Source: Sphingobacterium sp. R2 (GTDB taxonomy: Bacteria; Bacteroidota; Bacteroidia; Sphingobacteriales; Sphingobacteriaceae). Taken from it: a stretch of DNA of 64,000 bases. The notes below the pieces were generated by a model, which did not search any database, was not told where the DNA came from, and saw only the letters and a program-made list of their open reading frames with translations. Shown here piece after piece: positions 53,869 through 62,860 of the stretch. The translations under genes and the position numbers were made by a program. The stretch lies in NCBI RefSeq assembly GCF_040760075.1, contig NZ_CP142884.1, forward strand, positions 992,001-1,056,000. Reading direction: 5' to 3'. Each line of letters starts with the position of its first letter. Within the stretch, counting starts at the first letter, position 1.

Positions 53869-54849
53869 ATGCGAGCAACTATACTTTCTCTTTTTTTAAT
53901 CCCTTTTTTTCTTTTTGCTGTGGACGTAAAGCGTTATGACTTTACCGTGGCGGCGGATGGTACTGGAGATTTCACCACGGTTCAAGACGCCATCAATGCT
54001 GTTCCTGATTTTCGAAAAAAGGAGACTAAAATATTTATCAAAAATGGAACCTATCGCGAAAAAATCATTGTGCCGGGCAGTAAGCAGTTTGTCACCTTGA
54101 TTGGTGAAGATAAATTTCGAACGGTTATCAGTCACGATGATTACGCACAAAAGAAAAATCGTTTTGGTGAAGAAATGGGTACCTCTGGCTCTGCAACATT
54201 CTATTGTTATGGCGATGACTTTACAGCTATAAACCTTTCTTTTGAGAACGTATCTGGCCCGGTGGGGCAGGCTGTTGCAGCCTGGATAGCAGGCGATCGC
54301 AACCTGTTTCTCCATTGTCGCTTCTTGGGTTTTCAAGACACCTTGTATACCTATGGGAAAGGTGCAAGGCAGTTTTATTTTCAATGCTATATCGAAGGAA
54401 CGGTGGATTTTATCTTTGGTGCGTCCACAGCTTGGTTCGAGGACTGCGAACTACATTGCAAAAACAGCGGATATATTACCGCCGCCGCAACTCCAGAGCA
54501 AGCAGACTTTGGCTATATTTTTAACAACTGCAAGGTAACTGGAAATAAAGACACAAAGAGTTTCTACTTAGGTCGGCCTTGGCGGCCTTATGCCAAAGTA
54601 ATCTTCATGAATTGTAACCTACCAAAATTTATAGAAAGCAAAGGGTGGCACAACTGGGGAAAGGAATCGAACGAAAAGACAGCCTATTTTGCAGAATATA
54701 ACAGTAAAGGAGCAGGTTCCATGTCACAAAGTCGTGTCAAATGGAGTCATATCCTAACAGATAGAGAAGTAAAGAACATTACTATTCAGCATATTTTCAA
54801 GGATTGGACGCCAAATCTCTCATTCGATAGCCTAAGTGATGGCCGGTAA
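53869..54849 (+). CDS. Pectin methylesterase (CE8)
   Basis: 326 residues: signal peptide (hydrophobic to about residue 17), then a right-handed beta-helix with the CE8 motifs NGTYREKI, GQAVA, RFLGFQDTLY with the catalytic Asp, GTVDFIFGAS with the second Asp, and LGRPWRPYAKV with the catalytic Arg. It removes methyl groups from homogalacturonan so that polygalacturonase can cut. First gene of the pectin operon. Confidence 0.95.
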   Translation: MRATILSLFLIPFFLFAVDVKRYDFTVAADGTGDFTTVQDAINAVPDFRKKETKIFIKNGTYREKIIVPGSKQFVTLIGEDKFRTVISHDDYAQKKNRFGEEMGTSGSATFYCYGDDFTAINLSFENVSGPVGQAVAAWIAGDRNLFLHCRFLGFQDTLYTYGKGARQFYFQCYIEGTVDFIFGASTAWFEDCELHCKNSGYITAAATPEQADFGYIFNNCKVTGNKDTKSFYLGRPWRPYAKVIFMNCNLPKFIESKGWHNWGKESNEKTAYFAEYNSKGAGSMSQSRVKWSHILTDREVKNITIQHIFKDWTPNLSFDSLSDGR

Positions 54850-54937
54850 CGATTGCATAAGTTTTTCATCCAAGTTACAAACAAAGAATGTACAATTGCT
54901 TTTGCAAATAACCATTTTTAAACCAAAATGTAAAAAA

Positions 54938-56608
54938 ATGACTCCGTTTAAAAGGTACTATTCCCGTACATTACAATTCGCACTCGGTTTGTTTCTTATG
55001 CTTCCACAGATTGGCATGTCGCAAGAACCGGCTCGTCCAGTTATACAGCAGGTCGAATTTAAAAAAGACACTTTAAATATTAGTAATTATGGAGCCAAAG
55101 GAAATGGTCAATTTCTGAATACGGCGACTATTAACCAAACCATACGCACGTGTAGTGAACGTGGTGGGGGCGTGGTATTGATCCCTGCAGGAATTTGGCT
55201 CACAGGCCCTATTGAGATGCAGAGTAATGTAAATCTACACCTTAAACGAGATGCCGTCTTGCTATTTACCAAGGATTTTGATCAGTACAAACTTGTTGAA
55301 TCAAATTGGGAAGGAGAGCCAGCATGGCGAAATCAAAACCCAATATCGGGTAAAAATCTAAGCAATATTGCTATTACAGGTGCTGGTATTATTGATGGAA
55401 GCGGCGATGCTTGGCGGATGGTCAAAAAAAGCAAACTCACAAGCTCTCAATGGAAAAACCTTGTAGCATCTGGCGGGACAGTCGATAGCGATGCCGCAAT
55501 ATGGTACCCCTCGGAAAGTTCTCTTAGAGGTTCAAAACAAAAAAAGGCGGGCGTAATCCGTCCGGGTACGACCTCCGAAGACTTCAAAGATGTTAAAGAT
55601 TTTTTACGTCCCAATCTTTTGGTATTTACAAATTGTAAAAAAGTATTAATAGAAGGGGTTACAATCCAAAACTCCCCAGCCTGGAATATACATCCCCTTT
55701 TATGTCAAGACCTTACCTTACGCAAAGTATCTGTCCGCAACCCTTGGTATGGCCAGAATGGGGATGGTGTAGATGTTGAATCTTGTAAGAACGTCCTCAT
55801 TGAAGATTGCACTTTCGATGTTGGTGATGACGGCATTTGTATTAAGTCCGGCCGCGATAAAGCGGGGCGAGAACGGGGTAAACCAACAGAAAATGTCATT
55901 ATCCGCAACAGTGTTGTTTATCACGCTCATGGGGGCTTTGTGATTGGCAGTGAGATGAGTGGCGGGGCGCGCAATATATGGGTTGAAGACTGTTCATTTA
56001 TTGGTACTGACATTGGACTTCGTTTCAAAACAACACGTGGAAGAGGTGGAATCGTTGAAAATATATTTATCAATAACATCAATATGGTTGATATCCCCGG
56101 TGAAGCGATCTTATTCGATATGTATTATGCTGCTGTAGATCCGGTACCGCTTGCTGGAGAAAAGAGACCCGCGATAAAATCAGTCAGCATTCCAGTCACA
56201 GAAGAGACACCCCAATTCAAGAATTTCTATATCAAAAATATTGTAGCTAAGGGAGCTTCAAAAGGGATTTTCTTCCGAGGTCTTCCTGAAATGCACATTC
56301 AGAACATCTGGATTGAGCATGCAACACTGCAGGCAAATAAAGGAATTGAGATCATTGAAGCTTCGCAAATCAATCTTAAAAATATTGTATTAAAAACACA
56401 GCAAAGTAATCCACTCATTACTATTGAAAACAGCAGCGGCATACATTTGGACAATATCCAGGCACTGGATGCTCCTGAGGTGTATGTCCAAGTTTCTGGT
56501 GATAGAAGTGACAATATACGACTAACAAAATCCAATACATCCTCGGCTAAAGTTGTCAGTCAATTTATTGCAGGAAGTACAGAAAAGTCCTTAACAATTA
56601 AAAATTAG
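54938..56608 (+). CDS. Polygalacturonase (GH28)
   Basis: 556 residues from the ATG at 54938 (MTPFKRYYSRTLQFALGLFLML), which makes a proper signal peptide; an earlier in-frame ATG overlaps the preceding gene. Beta-helix with GH28 catalytic motifs NPWYGQNGDGVDVE, VGDDGICIKSG, HAHGGFVIGSE and GLRFKTTRGRGG. Cuts between galacturonate residues, either endo or exo; secreted or lipid-free periplasmic. Confidence 0.95.
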   Translation: MTPFKRYYSRTLQFALGLFLMLPQIGMSQEPARPVIQQVEFKKDTLNISNYGAKGNGQFLNTATINQTIRTCSERGGGVVLIPAGIWLTGPIEMQSNVNLHLKRDAVLLFTKDFDQYKLVESNWEGEPAWRNQNPISGKNLSNIAITGAGIIDGSGDAWRMVKKSKLTSSQWKNLVASGGTVDSDAAIWYPSESSLRGSKQKKAGVIRPGTTSEDFKDVKDFLRPNLLVFTNCKKVLIEGVTIQNSPAWNIHPLLCQDLTLRKVSVRNPWYGQNGDGVDVESCKNVLIEDCTFDVGDDGICIKSGRDKAGRERGKPTENVIIRNSVVYHAHGGFVIGSEMSGGARNIWVEDCSFIGTDIGLRFKTTRGRGGIVENIFINNINMVDIPGEAILFDMYYAAVDPVPLAGEKRPAIKSVSIPVTEETPQFKNFYIKNIVAKGASKGIFFRGLPEMHIQNIWIEHATLQANKGIEIIEASQINLKNIVLKTQQSNPLITIENSSGIHLDNIQALDAPEVYVQVSGDRSDNIRLTKSNTSSAKVVSQFIAGSTEKSLTIKN

Positions 56609-56615
56609 GAACGTG

Positions 56616-57962
56616 ATGAGAAAGTTATTTTTATTTTTTTTAGTCCTGCCGATACTTATTCCATTCGCAGGATTTGGACAACAGAAACCTCTTTCTGAAC
56701 AAATGGCCAACACAGTACTTGAAAAACTTTATCCAGATTCTTTATTTAATAAGACGGACAAGTTTCCAAAATGGTCGTACGATATGGGGGTTATTTTTGA
56801 AGGCTTAACAGCGGTATGGCGCAATACAGGAAATGCAGATTATTTTAACTATATGCAATCCCGCATGGATGCTTACCTGAGTATACCTGATTCTATTAAA
56901 AATTATGATGTCGAAGACTTCAATATTGACAACATCAAAAACGGCACAACCCTATTAATGCTATATAAAGTAACAGGCAAAGAAAAATATCTTCAGGCAT
57001 GCCATCGGTTATATGCACAACTTCAAAAACATCCACGTACTCATGAGGGCGGTTTTTGGCATAAGAAGATTTATCCTTATCAGATGTGGTTAGATGGCCT
57101 TTACATGGCCCAGCCCTTCTATGCTGAATACGCTAGCCTTATGAATATTCCATCCGCTTTTGATGATATCGCAAACCAATTTGTCTACATGGAAAAAAAT
57201 GCCCGTGATCCAAAAACTGGGCTTTTGTATCATGGTTGGGACGAATCAAAGAAGGAACGCTGGTCCGATCCAAAAACAGGTCTATCACCACATTTTTGGG
57301 CCCGCGGTATGGGCTGGTATGTTATGGCTCTGGTAGACGTATTGGATTATTTTCCGGAAGATCACCCGCGCAGACAGGAACTGATCGCAATCTTAGATCG
57401 AACCCTATCAGCCGTTGTTAAATACCAGGACACCAAAACTGGTGTTTGGTACGATATTGTGGATTTGGGAACGAGAAAGGGAAATTATTTAGAGTCTTCA
57501 GCTTCCAGTATGTTCGTATTTGGATTAGCGAAATCATTACGTAAGGGGTATATTCGAACATCGTTTCAGAAGTATTTGGATCGGGGCTATCAAGGGATCG
57601 TAAAGGAATTTATTAGCGTTGCTGGAGATAACCGTGTAGACCTCAACAAAACGGTGCAGGTTTCTGGTTTAGGAGGAAAAAAATATCGCGACGGTAGTTT
57701 TGCATATTACATGAGTGAACCCGTTGTTACTAACGATCCAAAAGGTATTGGTGCCTTTATCCTTGCCGCATCAGAAGTTGAATTGGCGCGGGAAAAAAAG
57801 GCAGAAAACAACATGTCGTCACACTGGATAATTATTTCAACAATGAGTATAAAAAGACGGCATCAGGTGAGCTTAAACCCTATCACTACCTTTGGGATGG
57901 AGATGACAACAACGGTTTTTCCTTATTGGGCAGGATATTTGAAAAAAATGGAGGGAAGTTAA
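56616..57962 (+). CDS. GH105 unsaturated rhamnogalacturonyl hydrolase, frame broken before its C-terminal domain
   Basis: 448 residues from the ATG at 56616 (a GTG one codon earlier is less likely); signal peptide to about residue 22. The alpha-barrel core carries the GH105 signatures KWSYDMGVIFEGL, HKKIYPYQMWLDGLYMAQPF and FWARGMGWYVMAL. The enzyme removes unsaturated uronate from oligosaccharides made by pectate or rhamnogalacturonan lyases. From 57782 the conserved sequence continues in the -1 frame (VVTLDNYFNNEYKK and on), so the last 60 or so residues here are not native. See the frameshift feature at 57793-57800. Confidence 0.85.
   Translation: MRKLFLFFLVLPILIPFAGFGQQKPLSEQMANTVLEKLYPDSLFNKTDKFPKWSYDMGVIFEGLTAVWRNTGNADYFNYMQSRMDAYLSIPDSIKNYDVEDFNIDNIKNGTTLLMLYKVTGKEKYLQACHRLYAQLQKHPRTHEGGFWHKKIYPYQMWLDGLYMAQPFYAEYASLMNIPSAFDDIANQFVYMEKNARDPKTGLLYHGWDESKKERWSDPKTGLSPHFWARGMGWYVMALVDVLDYFPEDHPRRQELIAILDRTLSAVVKYQDTKTGVWYDIVDLGTRKGNYLESSASSMFVFGLAKSLRKGYIRTSFQKYLDRGYQGIVKEFISVAGDNRVDLNKTVQVSGLGGKKYRDGSFAYYMSEPVVTNDPKGIGAFILAASEVELAREKKAENNMSSHWIIISTMSIKRRHQVSLNPITTFGMEMTTTVFPYWAGYLKKMEGS
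57793..57800 (+). other. Frameshift site (A7 run) in the GH105 gene
   Basis: The zero frame reads GAA AAA AAG, giving an A AAA AAG heptamer at 57794-57800. The -1 frame is closed by TGA at 57779-57781 and open from 57782 to 58531. A single A deletion, or a -1 ribosomal slip here, gives one protein of about 638 residues. Confidence 0.75.
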
Positions 57963-58531
57963 ATACTTTAAAGACAGCACCCACATTAAATAATCTCTTG
58001 AAATCCAATATTTACATTATTGTGGATCCTGACACAGAGAAAGAAACCGAACAGCCGCATTTTATGAACGAAACCCATGCACAGCAGATTGCTCAATGGG
58101 TGGACAGGGGGGGCGTACTTGTTCTTTTCTTAAATGATAGCGGTAATTGCGAGATTAAGAAATTCAATATGCTTGCGCAAAAGTTCGGCATTACATTCAA
58201 TGAAGATAGCCGTAATCGCGTAAAAGGAAATGAATTTCAAACAGGCGCAATACCTATCCCGAAAGGTAATATCGTATTTCCAAATACATCCAAAATATAT
58301 ATCAAGGAGATTTCAACATTACAGGTAAAATCTCCCGCTCAGACATTGATTCAAGACCATGGTGACACGATCATTGCTACAGCAAAATATGGAAAAGGAA
58401 CGGTATTTGCCATCGGAGATCCTTGGTTGTATAACGAGTATACAGATGGGCGAAAGTTACCGAAAGAATACGAAAATTTTACTGCGGCCAATGACTTAGT
58501 AAAGTGGTTATTTAAACAGGTCAATAACTAA
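57926..58531 (+). CDS. C-terminal domain of the GH105 protein, in the -1 frame
   Basis: 201 residues if begun at the ATG 57926, but the frame is open and conserved-looking from 57782, so it is more likely the tail of the preceding gene than a separate one. It carries IYIIVDPDTEKE and WVDRGGVLVLFLNDSG, a glutamine-amidotransferase-like alpha/beta fold (DUF4350-type, from memory) often fused to GH105. No signal peptide of its own. Ends five bases before the PL10 gene. Confidence 0.7.
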   Translation: MGRIFEKNGGKLNTLKTAPTLNNLLKSNIYIIVDPDTEKETEQPHFMNETHAQQIAQWVDRGGVLVLFLNDSGNCEIKKFNMLAQKFGITFNEDSRNRVKGNEFQTGAIPIPKGNIVFPNTSKIYIKEISTLQVKSPAQTLIQDHGDTIIATAKYGKGTVFAIGDPWLYNEYTDGRKLPKEYENFTAANDLVKWLFKQVNN

Positions 58532-58536
58532 GGACT

Positions 58537-59574
58537 ATGAAAAAAATCGCTATTGTAAGTTTCATCGCGGCTTTCTTATTGTGTAGACCATGCGTTGCAC
58601 AAGGCCTCGCTGCCAAAGATTCACTTGCAGAGAAGATGCTTGTATATCAGCTAACAAATGGTGCCTGGCCTAAGCAGTTGGCCGACAAAAGTGTCGTCGA
58701 CTATAAGCTTCCACTTACAAAAGAGCTGCTGCAAAAGATCAAAAAGACGGATATTAATCATGCCACGCTTGACAATGGTGCGACAACCCGGGAAATAAAT
58801 GGGTTAATAAATGCTTTTACGAAAACAAACAATGACATTTACCTGAAGGCTGCCGAAAAAGGCATTTCATATCTCCTATCAGCTCAATATGAAAACGGCG
58901 GGTTCCCACAGTATTATCCCAATAAATCGCTTTATAGAGCTGAGATTACCTATAACGATAATGCGATGATCAATGCATTGACGGTTCTATACCATGTGGC
59001 CAATAAGCGGCCTGGTTTTGACGCTGTTAATCCTACTTTTATATCCAAAGCTCAACATGCCGTAGCGAGGGGAATAGCTTGTATTCTAAAAACTCAGGTC
59101 ATCCAAGAGGGAGAGCGGACTATATGGGCTGCTCAATACGATGAGCAAACATTAATACCTGCCCAAGCCCGAAAATTCGAGCCGCCTTCATTGAGTACCA
59201 GTGAATCGGTTGCTATCATCCGTTTTTTAATGCTGCAGCCTTTAACGCCCGAGATTAAACAGGCCATTGAACAGGCCATAAATTGGTTTCAACGAAATGA
59301 TATCGAAGGTTACCGTTTTGATCACGTCAAAAATAAGTTGACAGGCAAGAGTGAACGTAAACTTATCGCTGATAGTTCGTCCACGATATGGGCCAGATTT
59401 TATCATCTAGAGGACAATCGCCCACTTTTTGGTGATCGAGACAATACGGTCAAATACCGTTTCGATGAAGTATCTGAAGAACGGAGAAATGGATATGCAT
59501 GGTTTGGAAATTGGCCCGAAAAACTTATACAAAAAGATTATCCAAAGTGGAAAAAACAACATCACATTCAATAA
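58537..59574 (+). CDS. Pectate lyase (PL10)
   Basis: 345 residues with a signal peptide (to about residue 21). The helical PL10 domain shows NGAWPKQ, DNGATTREINGL, NGGFPQYYP, ITYNDNAMINAL and SSSTIWARFYHLEDN. Cuts polygalacturonate by beta-elimination, giving the unsaturated ends removed by GH105. Between GH105 and uxaB in the operon. Confidence 0.92.
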   Translation: MKKIAIVSFIAAFLLCRPCVAQGLAAKDSLAEKMLVYQLTNGAWPKQLADKSVVDYKLPLTKELLQKIKKTDINHATLDNGATTREINGLINAFTKTNNDIYLKAAEKGISYLLSAQYENGGFPQYYPNKSLYRAEITYNDNAMINALTVLYHVANKRPGFDAVNPTFISKAQHAVARGIACILKTQVIQEGERTIWAAQYDEQTLIPAQARKFEPPSLSTSESVAIIRFLMLQPLTPEIKQAIEQAINWFQRNDIEGYRFDHVKNKLTGKSERKLIADSSSTIWARFYHLEDNRPLFGDRDNTVKYRFDEVSEERRNGYAWFGNWPEKLIQKDYPKWKKQHHIQ

Positions 59575-59590
59575 CTAAAAATAGCATCAC

Positions 59591-61108
59591 ATGTTACTAA
59601 CGCAACATACTATACAAACGATTAATGCTGACCTGGTGCACAAGCCCACAGCAATTTCTTTCTCCTATCCGGAAAAGATACTACAGTTTGGTACGGGTGT
59701 ACTGCTCAGGGGTCTACCTGACTATTTTGTTCATAAAGCCAATCAGCAGAACTTGTTCCAAGGAAGAGTGTTGGTTGTGAAGTCGACCGCATCCGCTGGT
59801 GCCGATGCCTTCGAACAGCAGAATAGTTTATATACATTATGTATCAAAGGTATAGAAGAGGGGTTGGAAGTCGCTCATTATGAAATAAACAATGCTATTT
59901 CTCGTGTGCTATCTGCAAATCAGCATTGGGAAGAAATATTAAAAAGCGCAGAAAATCCAGATCTTGAAATTGTCTTTTCCAACACAACGGAGGTTGGTAT
60001 TACCATGAGCGATGACAACGTCAATGCAATGCCACCGGCCTCTTTTCCAGGTAAACTTCTCGCCGTTCTGTACCGGAGATTTGTCTATTTTAATGGTGAC
60101 ACAAACAAGGGTTTAACTATAGTTCCTACCGAATTGATTACTGAAAACGGGAGTAAACTAAAATCTATCATCACTGCGCTAGCGAAACTTAACGAGTTAC
60201 CCGATTCATTTATGGATTGGCTTGATACCGCCAACGATTTCTGCAACACCTTAGTTGACCGTATCGTTCCCGGAGCGCTCCCCTTAACAGCGTATGAAAA
60301 AACCTGCGAGCTATTAGGTTATGAGGATCAATTGATGATTATGGCAGAACCCTTTCGCTTGTGGGCAATCGAATCATTGTCTGAGCGTGTGAATCAACGT
60401 CTTTCTTTTGCTTTAGCAGACTCCAATGTATTATTGGTTCCGTCCATTGAAAAATACAAGGAAATCAAGCTTAGACTGCTTAATGGCACACATACGTTGA
60501 GTTGTGCTCTTGCCCTTCTTTCAGGCTTCAATACGGTAAAAGAAGCGATGAAAAATCATGCTTTCCATCAATTTGTCAGTTCCTTAATGCGCGATGAAAT
60601 CGGTCCCGCTATCGTAAGTGAAACTATTTCCGTTTCAGATATTAACGATTTTTCATCCAAAGTGATTGATCGCTTTGCTAATCCACATCTTGAACACAAA
60701 TGGGAATCCATTGCTTTGAATTACAGTTCAAAAATGGCCATGCGGAATATCCCTTTATTAAAAAAATGGTATGCAAAGCATCATGAAGCACCGGAGCTTT
60801 TTGCGCTTGGTTTTGCGGCCTATCTTTATTTGCTAAAATCCGAGCAGAAAGATGATCATTATATCCGTGTAGTCAATGGGCATACCATTGAGCTTCAAGA
60901 TGAGTTGGCGCCAAAAATATACGCCGCATGGGCGAATCAGGATCAGATTGTGCATACCCTACTTTCTGCAATAGACCTATGGGGTGAAGATTTAACGGAA
61001 TTTTCACGTTTTGAAGAAACAGTCAAAGAAAAATTACAACTGATCGCTGAAAAAGGAGCTTTAAAAGCAATTGAGCTTTCGTTAGCCTTTGATAATAAGA
61101 AAGTATAA
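59591..61108 (+). CDS. uxaB: Tagaturonate reductase (altronate oxidoreductase)
   Basis: 505 residues of the mannitol-dehydrogenase family: N-terminal Rossmann part (KILQFGTGVLLRGLPDYF), EVGITM, LVDRIVPG, and the C-terminal catalytic block with KLRLLNGTHTLSC. It reduces tagaturonate, made from galacturonate by UxaC, to altronate. Cytoplasmic. Starts 16 bases after the PL10 stop. Confidence 0.93.
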   Translation: MLLTQHTIQTINADLVHKPTAISFSYPEKILQFGTGVLLRGLPDYFVHKANQQNLFQGRVLVVKSTASAGADAFEQQNSLYTLCIKGIEEGLEVAHYEINNAISRVLSANQHWEEILKSAENPDLEIVFSNTTEVGITMSDDNVNAMPPASFPGKLLAVLYRRFVYFNGDTNKGLTIVPTELITENGSKLKSIITALAKLNELPDSFMDWLDTANDFCNTLVDRIVPGALPLTAYEKTCELLGYEDQLMIMAEPFRLWAIESLSERVNQRLSFALADSNVLLVPSIEKYKEIKLRLLNGTHTLSCALALLSGFNTVKEAMKNHAFHQFVSSLMRDEIGPAIVSETISVSDINDFSSKVIDRFANPHLEHKWESIALNYSSKMAMRNIPLLKKWYAKHHEAPELFALGFAAYLYLLKSEQKDDHYIRVVNGHTIELQDELAPKIYAAWANQDQIVHTLLSAIDLWGEDLTEFSRFEETVKEKLQLIAEKGALKAIELSLAFDNKKV

Positions 61109-61200
61109 CAAGTTACCACATGAAATACGCTCGCTTAAAAATCCGATATGCAAATCAAAACAACCGTGTATTTCAAAGTGGACTAAAAAAAGAAGCTTTA

Positions 61201-62847
61201 ATGAAAAATAAAGTATTAAAAATACACCCCAAAGACAACGTCTTAGTTGCCTTACAAGATCTTCAAAAGGGTGATACGATCTCGTTTGAGGGAAATCATT
61301 ATATTTTGCAGGAGGATATTCCTGCCAAGCATAAATTTTTTATGCAAGACATGCACTTTGGTGATGAAATCTACATGTATGGTTTACTGGTAGGGAAAGC
61401 GCAATTTGATATCCCGCAAGGAAGTATCATGAATACGGACAATACAAAACATGCTGCGGAGCCCTATCATTTCAGACCATCAAATTATCATTGGGAAAAG
61501 CCCGATGTTTCCAAGTTTGAGGGTCGAACTTTCCAAGGCTACTTACGTTCAGATGGTCGTGCTGGAACTGCAAATTACTGGTTATTCATTCCGACTGTTT
61601 TTTGCGAAAATAGAAATCTTGATGTCATCAAAGAAGCACTGTATAATGAACTTGGGTATTCTGTGACTGGAAAATATAAAAACTTTACTCACCAGTTATT
61701 AACAGCCTACGAAAAAGGGGAAGAGTTATCTGTCGCCGCTCTGGAACGGCTAAATAGTACAACAGACCAAAGTGATCGCATTTTTAAAAACGTTGATGGT
61801 ATAAAATTCCTAAACCATCAAGGAGGTTGTGGCGGAATACGCCAAGATGCAGCCATATTGAGCAAATTATTGGCTGCCTATGCTGATCATCCAAATGTGG
61901 CCGGCGTGACGATATTAAGCTTGGGTTGTCAGAACCTTCAACTCAACGACCTTGTTAATGACATCAAATTACGCAATCCTGCTTTCGATAAACCCCTCTT
62001 TGTATTTGAACAACAACAATCCAAAAGCGAAGAACTGCTCATTAAAGAAGCGATCTTGCAGACTTTTGTTGGACTGACGGAAATCAATAAATTCTCAAGA
62101 CAGCCTGTTCCATTGAGTAAATTGACGCTAGGGGTAAAATGTGGCGGCAGTGACGGATTTAGTGGTATCTCTGCCAACCCTGCCGTTGGTTACACAGCCG
62201 ACCTTCTAGTTGCGCTGGGCGGCAAAGTTCTCTTAGCTGAATTTCCGGAGTTATGCGGAGCCGAGCAGAATTTAATAGACCGCACTATCGACCCCAAAGC
62301 AGCGAATAAATTCATTGATCTGATGACAGCCTATAGCCATGCCGCCGAAGCTGTTGGTTCTGGATTTTACATGAATCCCTCTCCAGGAAATATTCGTGAC
62401 GGTCTTATTACCGATGCAATCAAAAGCAATGGTGCAGCAAAAAAGGGCGGGACATCTCCCGTGGTTGATGTTCTGGACTATACAGAAGAGGCGACGAAGC
62501 CAGGTCTTAATCTAGTTTGCACTCCTGGTAATGATGTGGAAGCTACTACAGGAAAAGCTGCCGCAGGTGCAACACTTATTCTGTTTACCACAGGCTTGGG
62601 CACTCCTACTGGTAACCCGATATGCCCCGTCATCAAAGTGGCGACAAATAATGTCCTGGCAGCTAGAATGGCTGACATTATCGATATCAATACCGGTCCT
62701 ATTATAGATGGAGATAAATCGATCCAAACGATGGGAGAAGACATATTAGAATATTGTATCAAGGCAGCCAGCGGGGAAGTAACTCCTAAAGCTGTGTTAT
62801 TAAATCAGGATGACTTTATACCTTGGAAAAGAGGTGTAAGCTTATAA
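61201..62847 (+). CDS. uxaA: Altronate dehydratase
   Basis: 548 residues from the ATG at 61201 (MKNKVLKIHPKDNVLVAL), the canonical beginning; an ATG 27 codons earlier would add a basic stretch not expected in the family. An N-terminal SAF domain (about 1-95) precedes the UxaA domain with HQGGCGGIRQD, LGCQNLQ and KCGGSDGFSGISANPAVG. It dehydrates altronate to 2-keto-3-deoxygluconate using an iron cofactor. Confidence 0.93.
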   Translation: MKNKVLKIHPKDNVLVALQDLQKGDTISFEGNHYILQEDIPAKHKFFMQDMHFGDEIYMYGLLVGKAQFDIPQGSIMNTDNTKHAAEPYHFRPSNYHWEKPDVSKFEGRTFQGYLRSDGRAGTANYWLFIPTVFCENRNLDVIKEALYNELGYSVTGKYKNFTHQLLTAYEKGEELSVAALERLNSTTDQSDRIFKNVDGIKFLNHQGGCGGIRQDAAILSKLLAAYADHPNVAGVTILSLGCQNLQLNDLVNDIKLRNPAFDKPLFVFEQQQSKSEELLIKEAILQTFVGLTEINKFSRQPVPLSKLTLGVKCGGSDGFSGISANPAVGYTADLLVALGGKVLLAEFPELCGAEQNLIDRTIDPKAANKFIDLMTAYSHAAEAVGSGFYMNPSPGNIRDGLITDAIKSNGAAKKGGTSPVVDVLDYTEEATKPGLNLVCTPGNDVEATTGKAAAGATLILFTTGLGTPTGNPICPVIKVATNNVLAARMADIIDINTGPIIDGDKSIQTMGEDILEYCIKAASGEVTPKAVLLNQDDFIPWKRGVSL

Positions 62848-62860
62848 ATCAGCATATAGC

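Noticed and set aside
57794..57860. Firm claim of programmed frameshifting
   Set aside because: The slippery heptamer fits, but I see no strong stem or pseudoknot at the right distance; kept only as a possibility.
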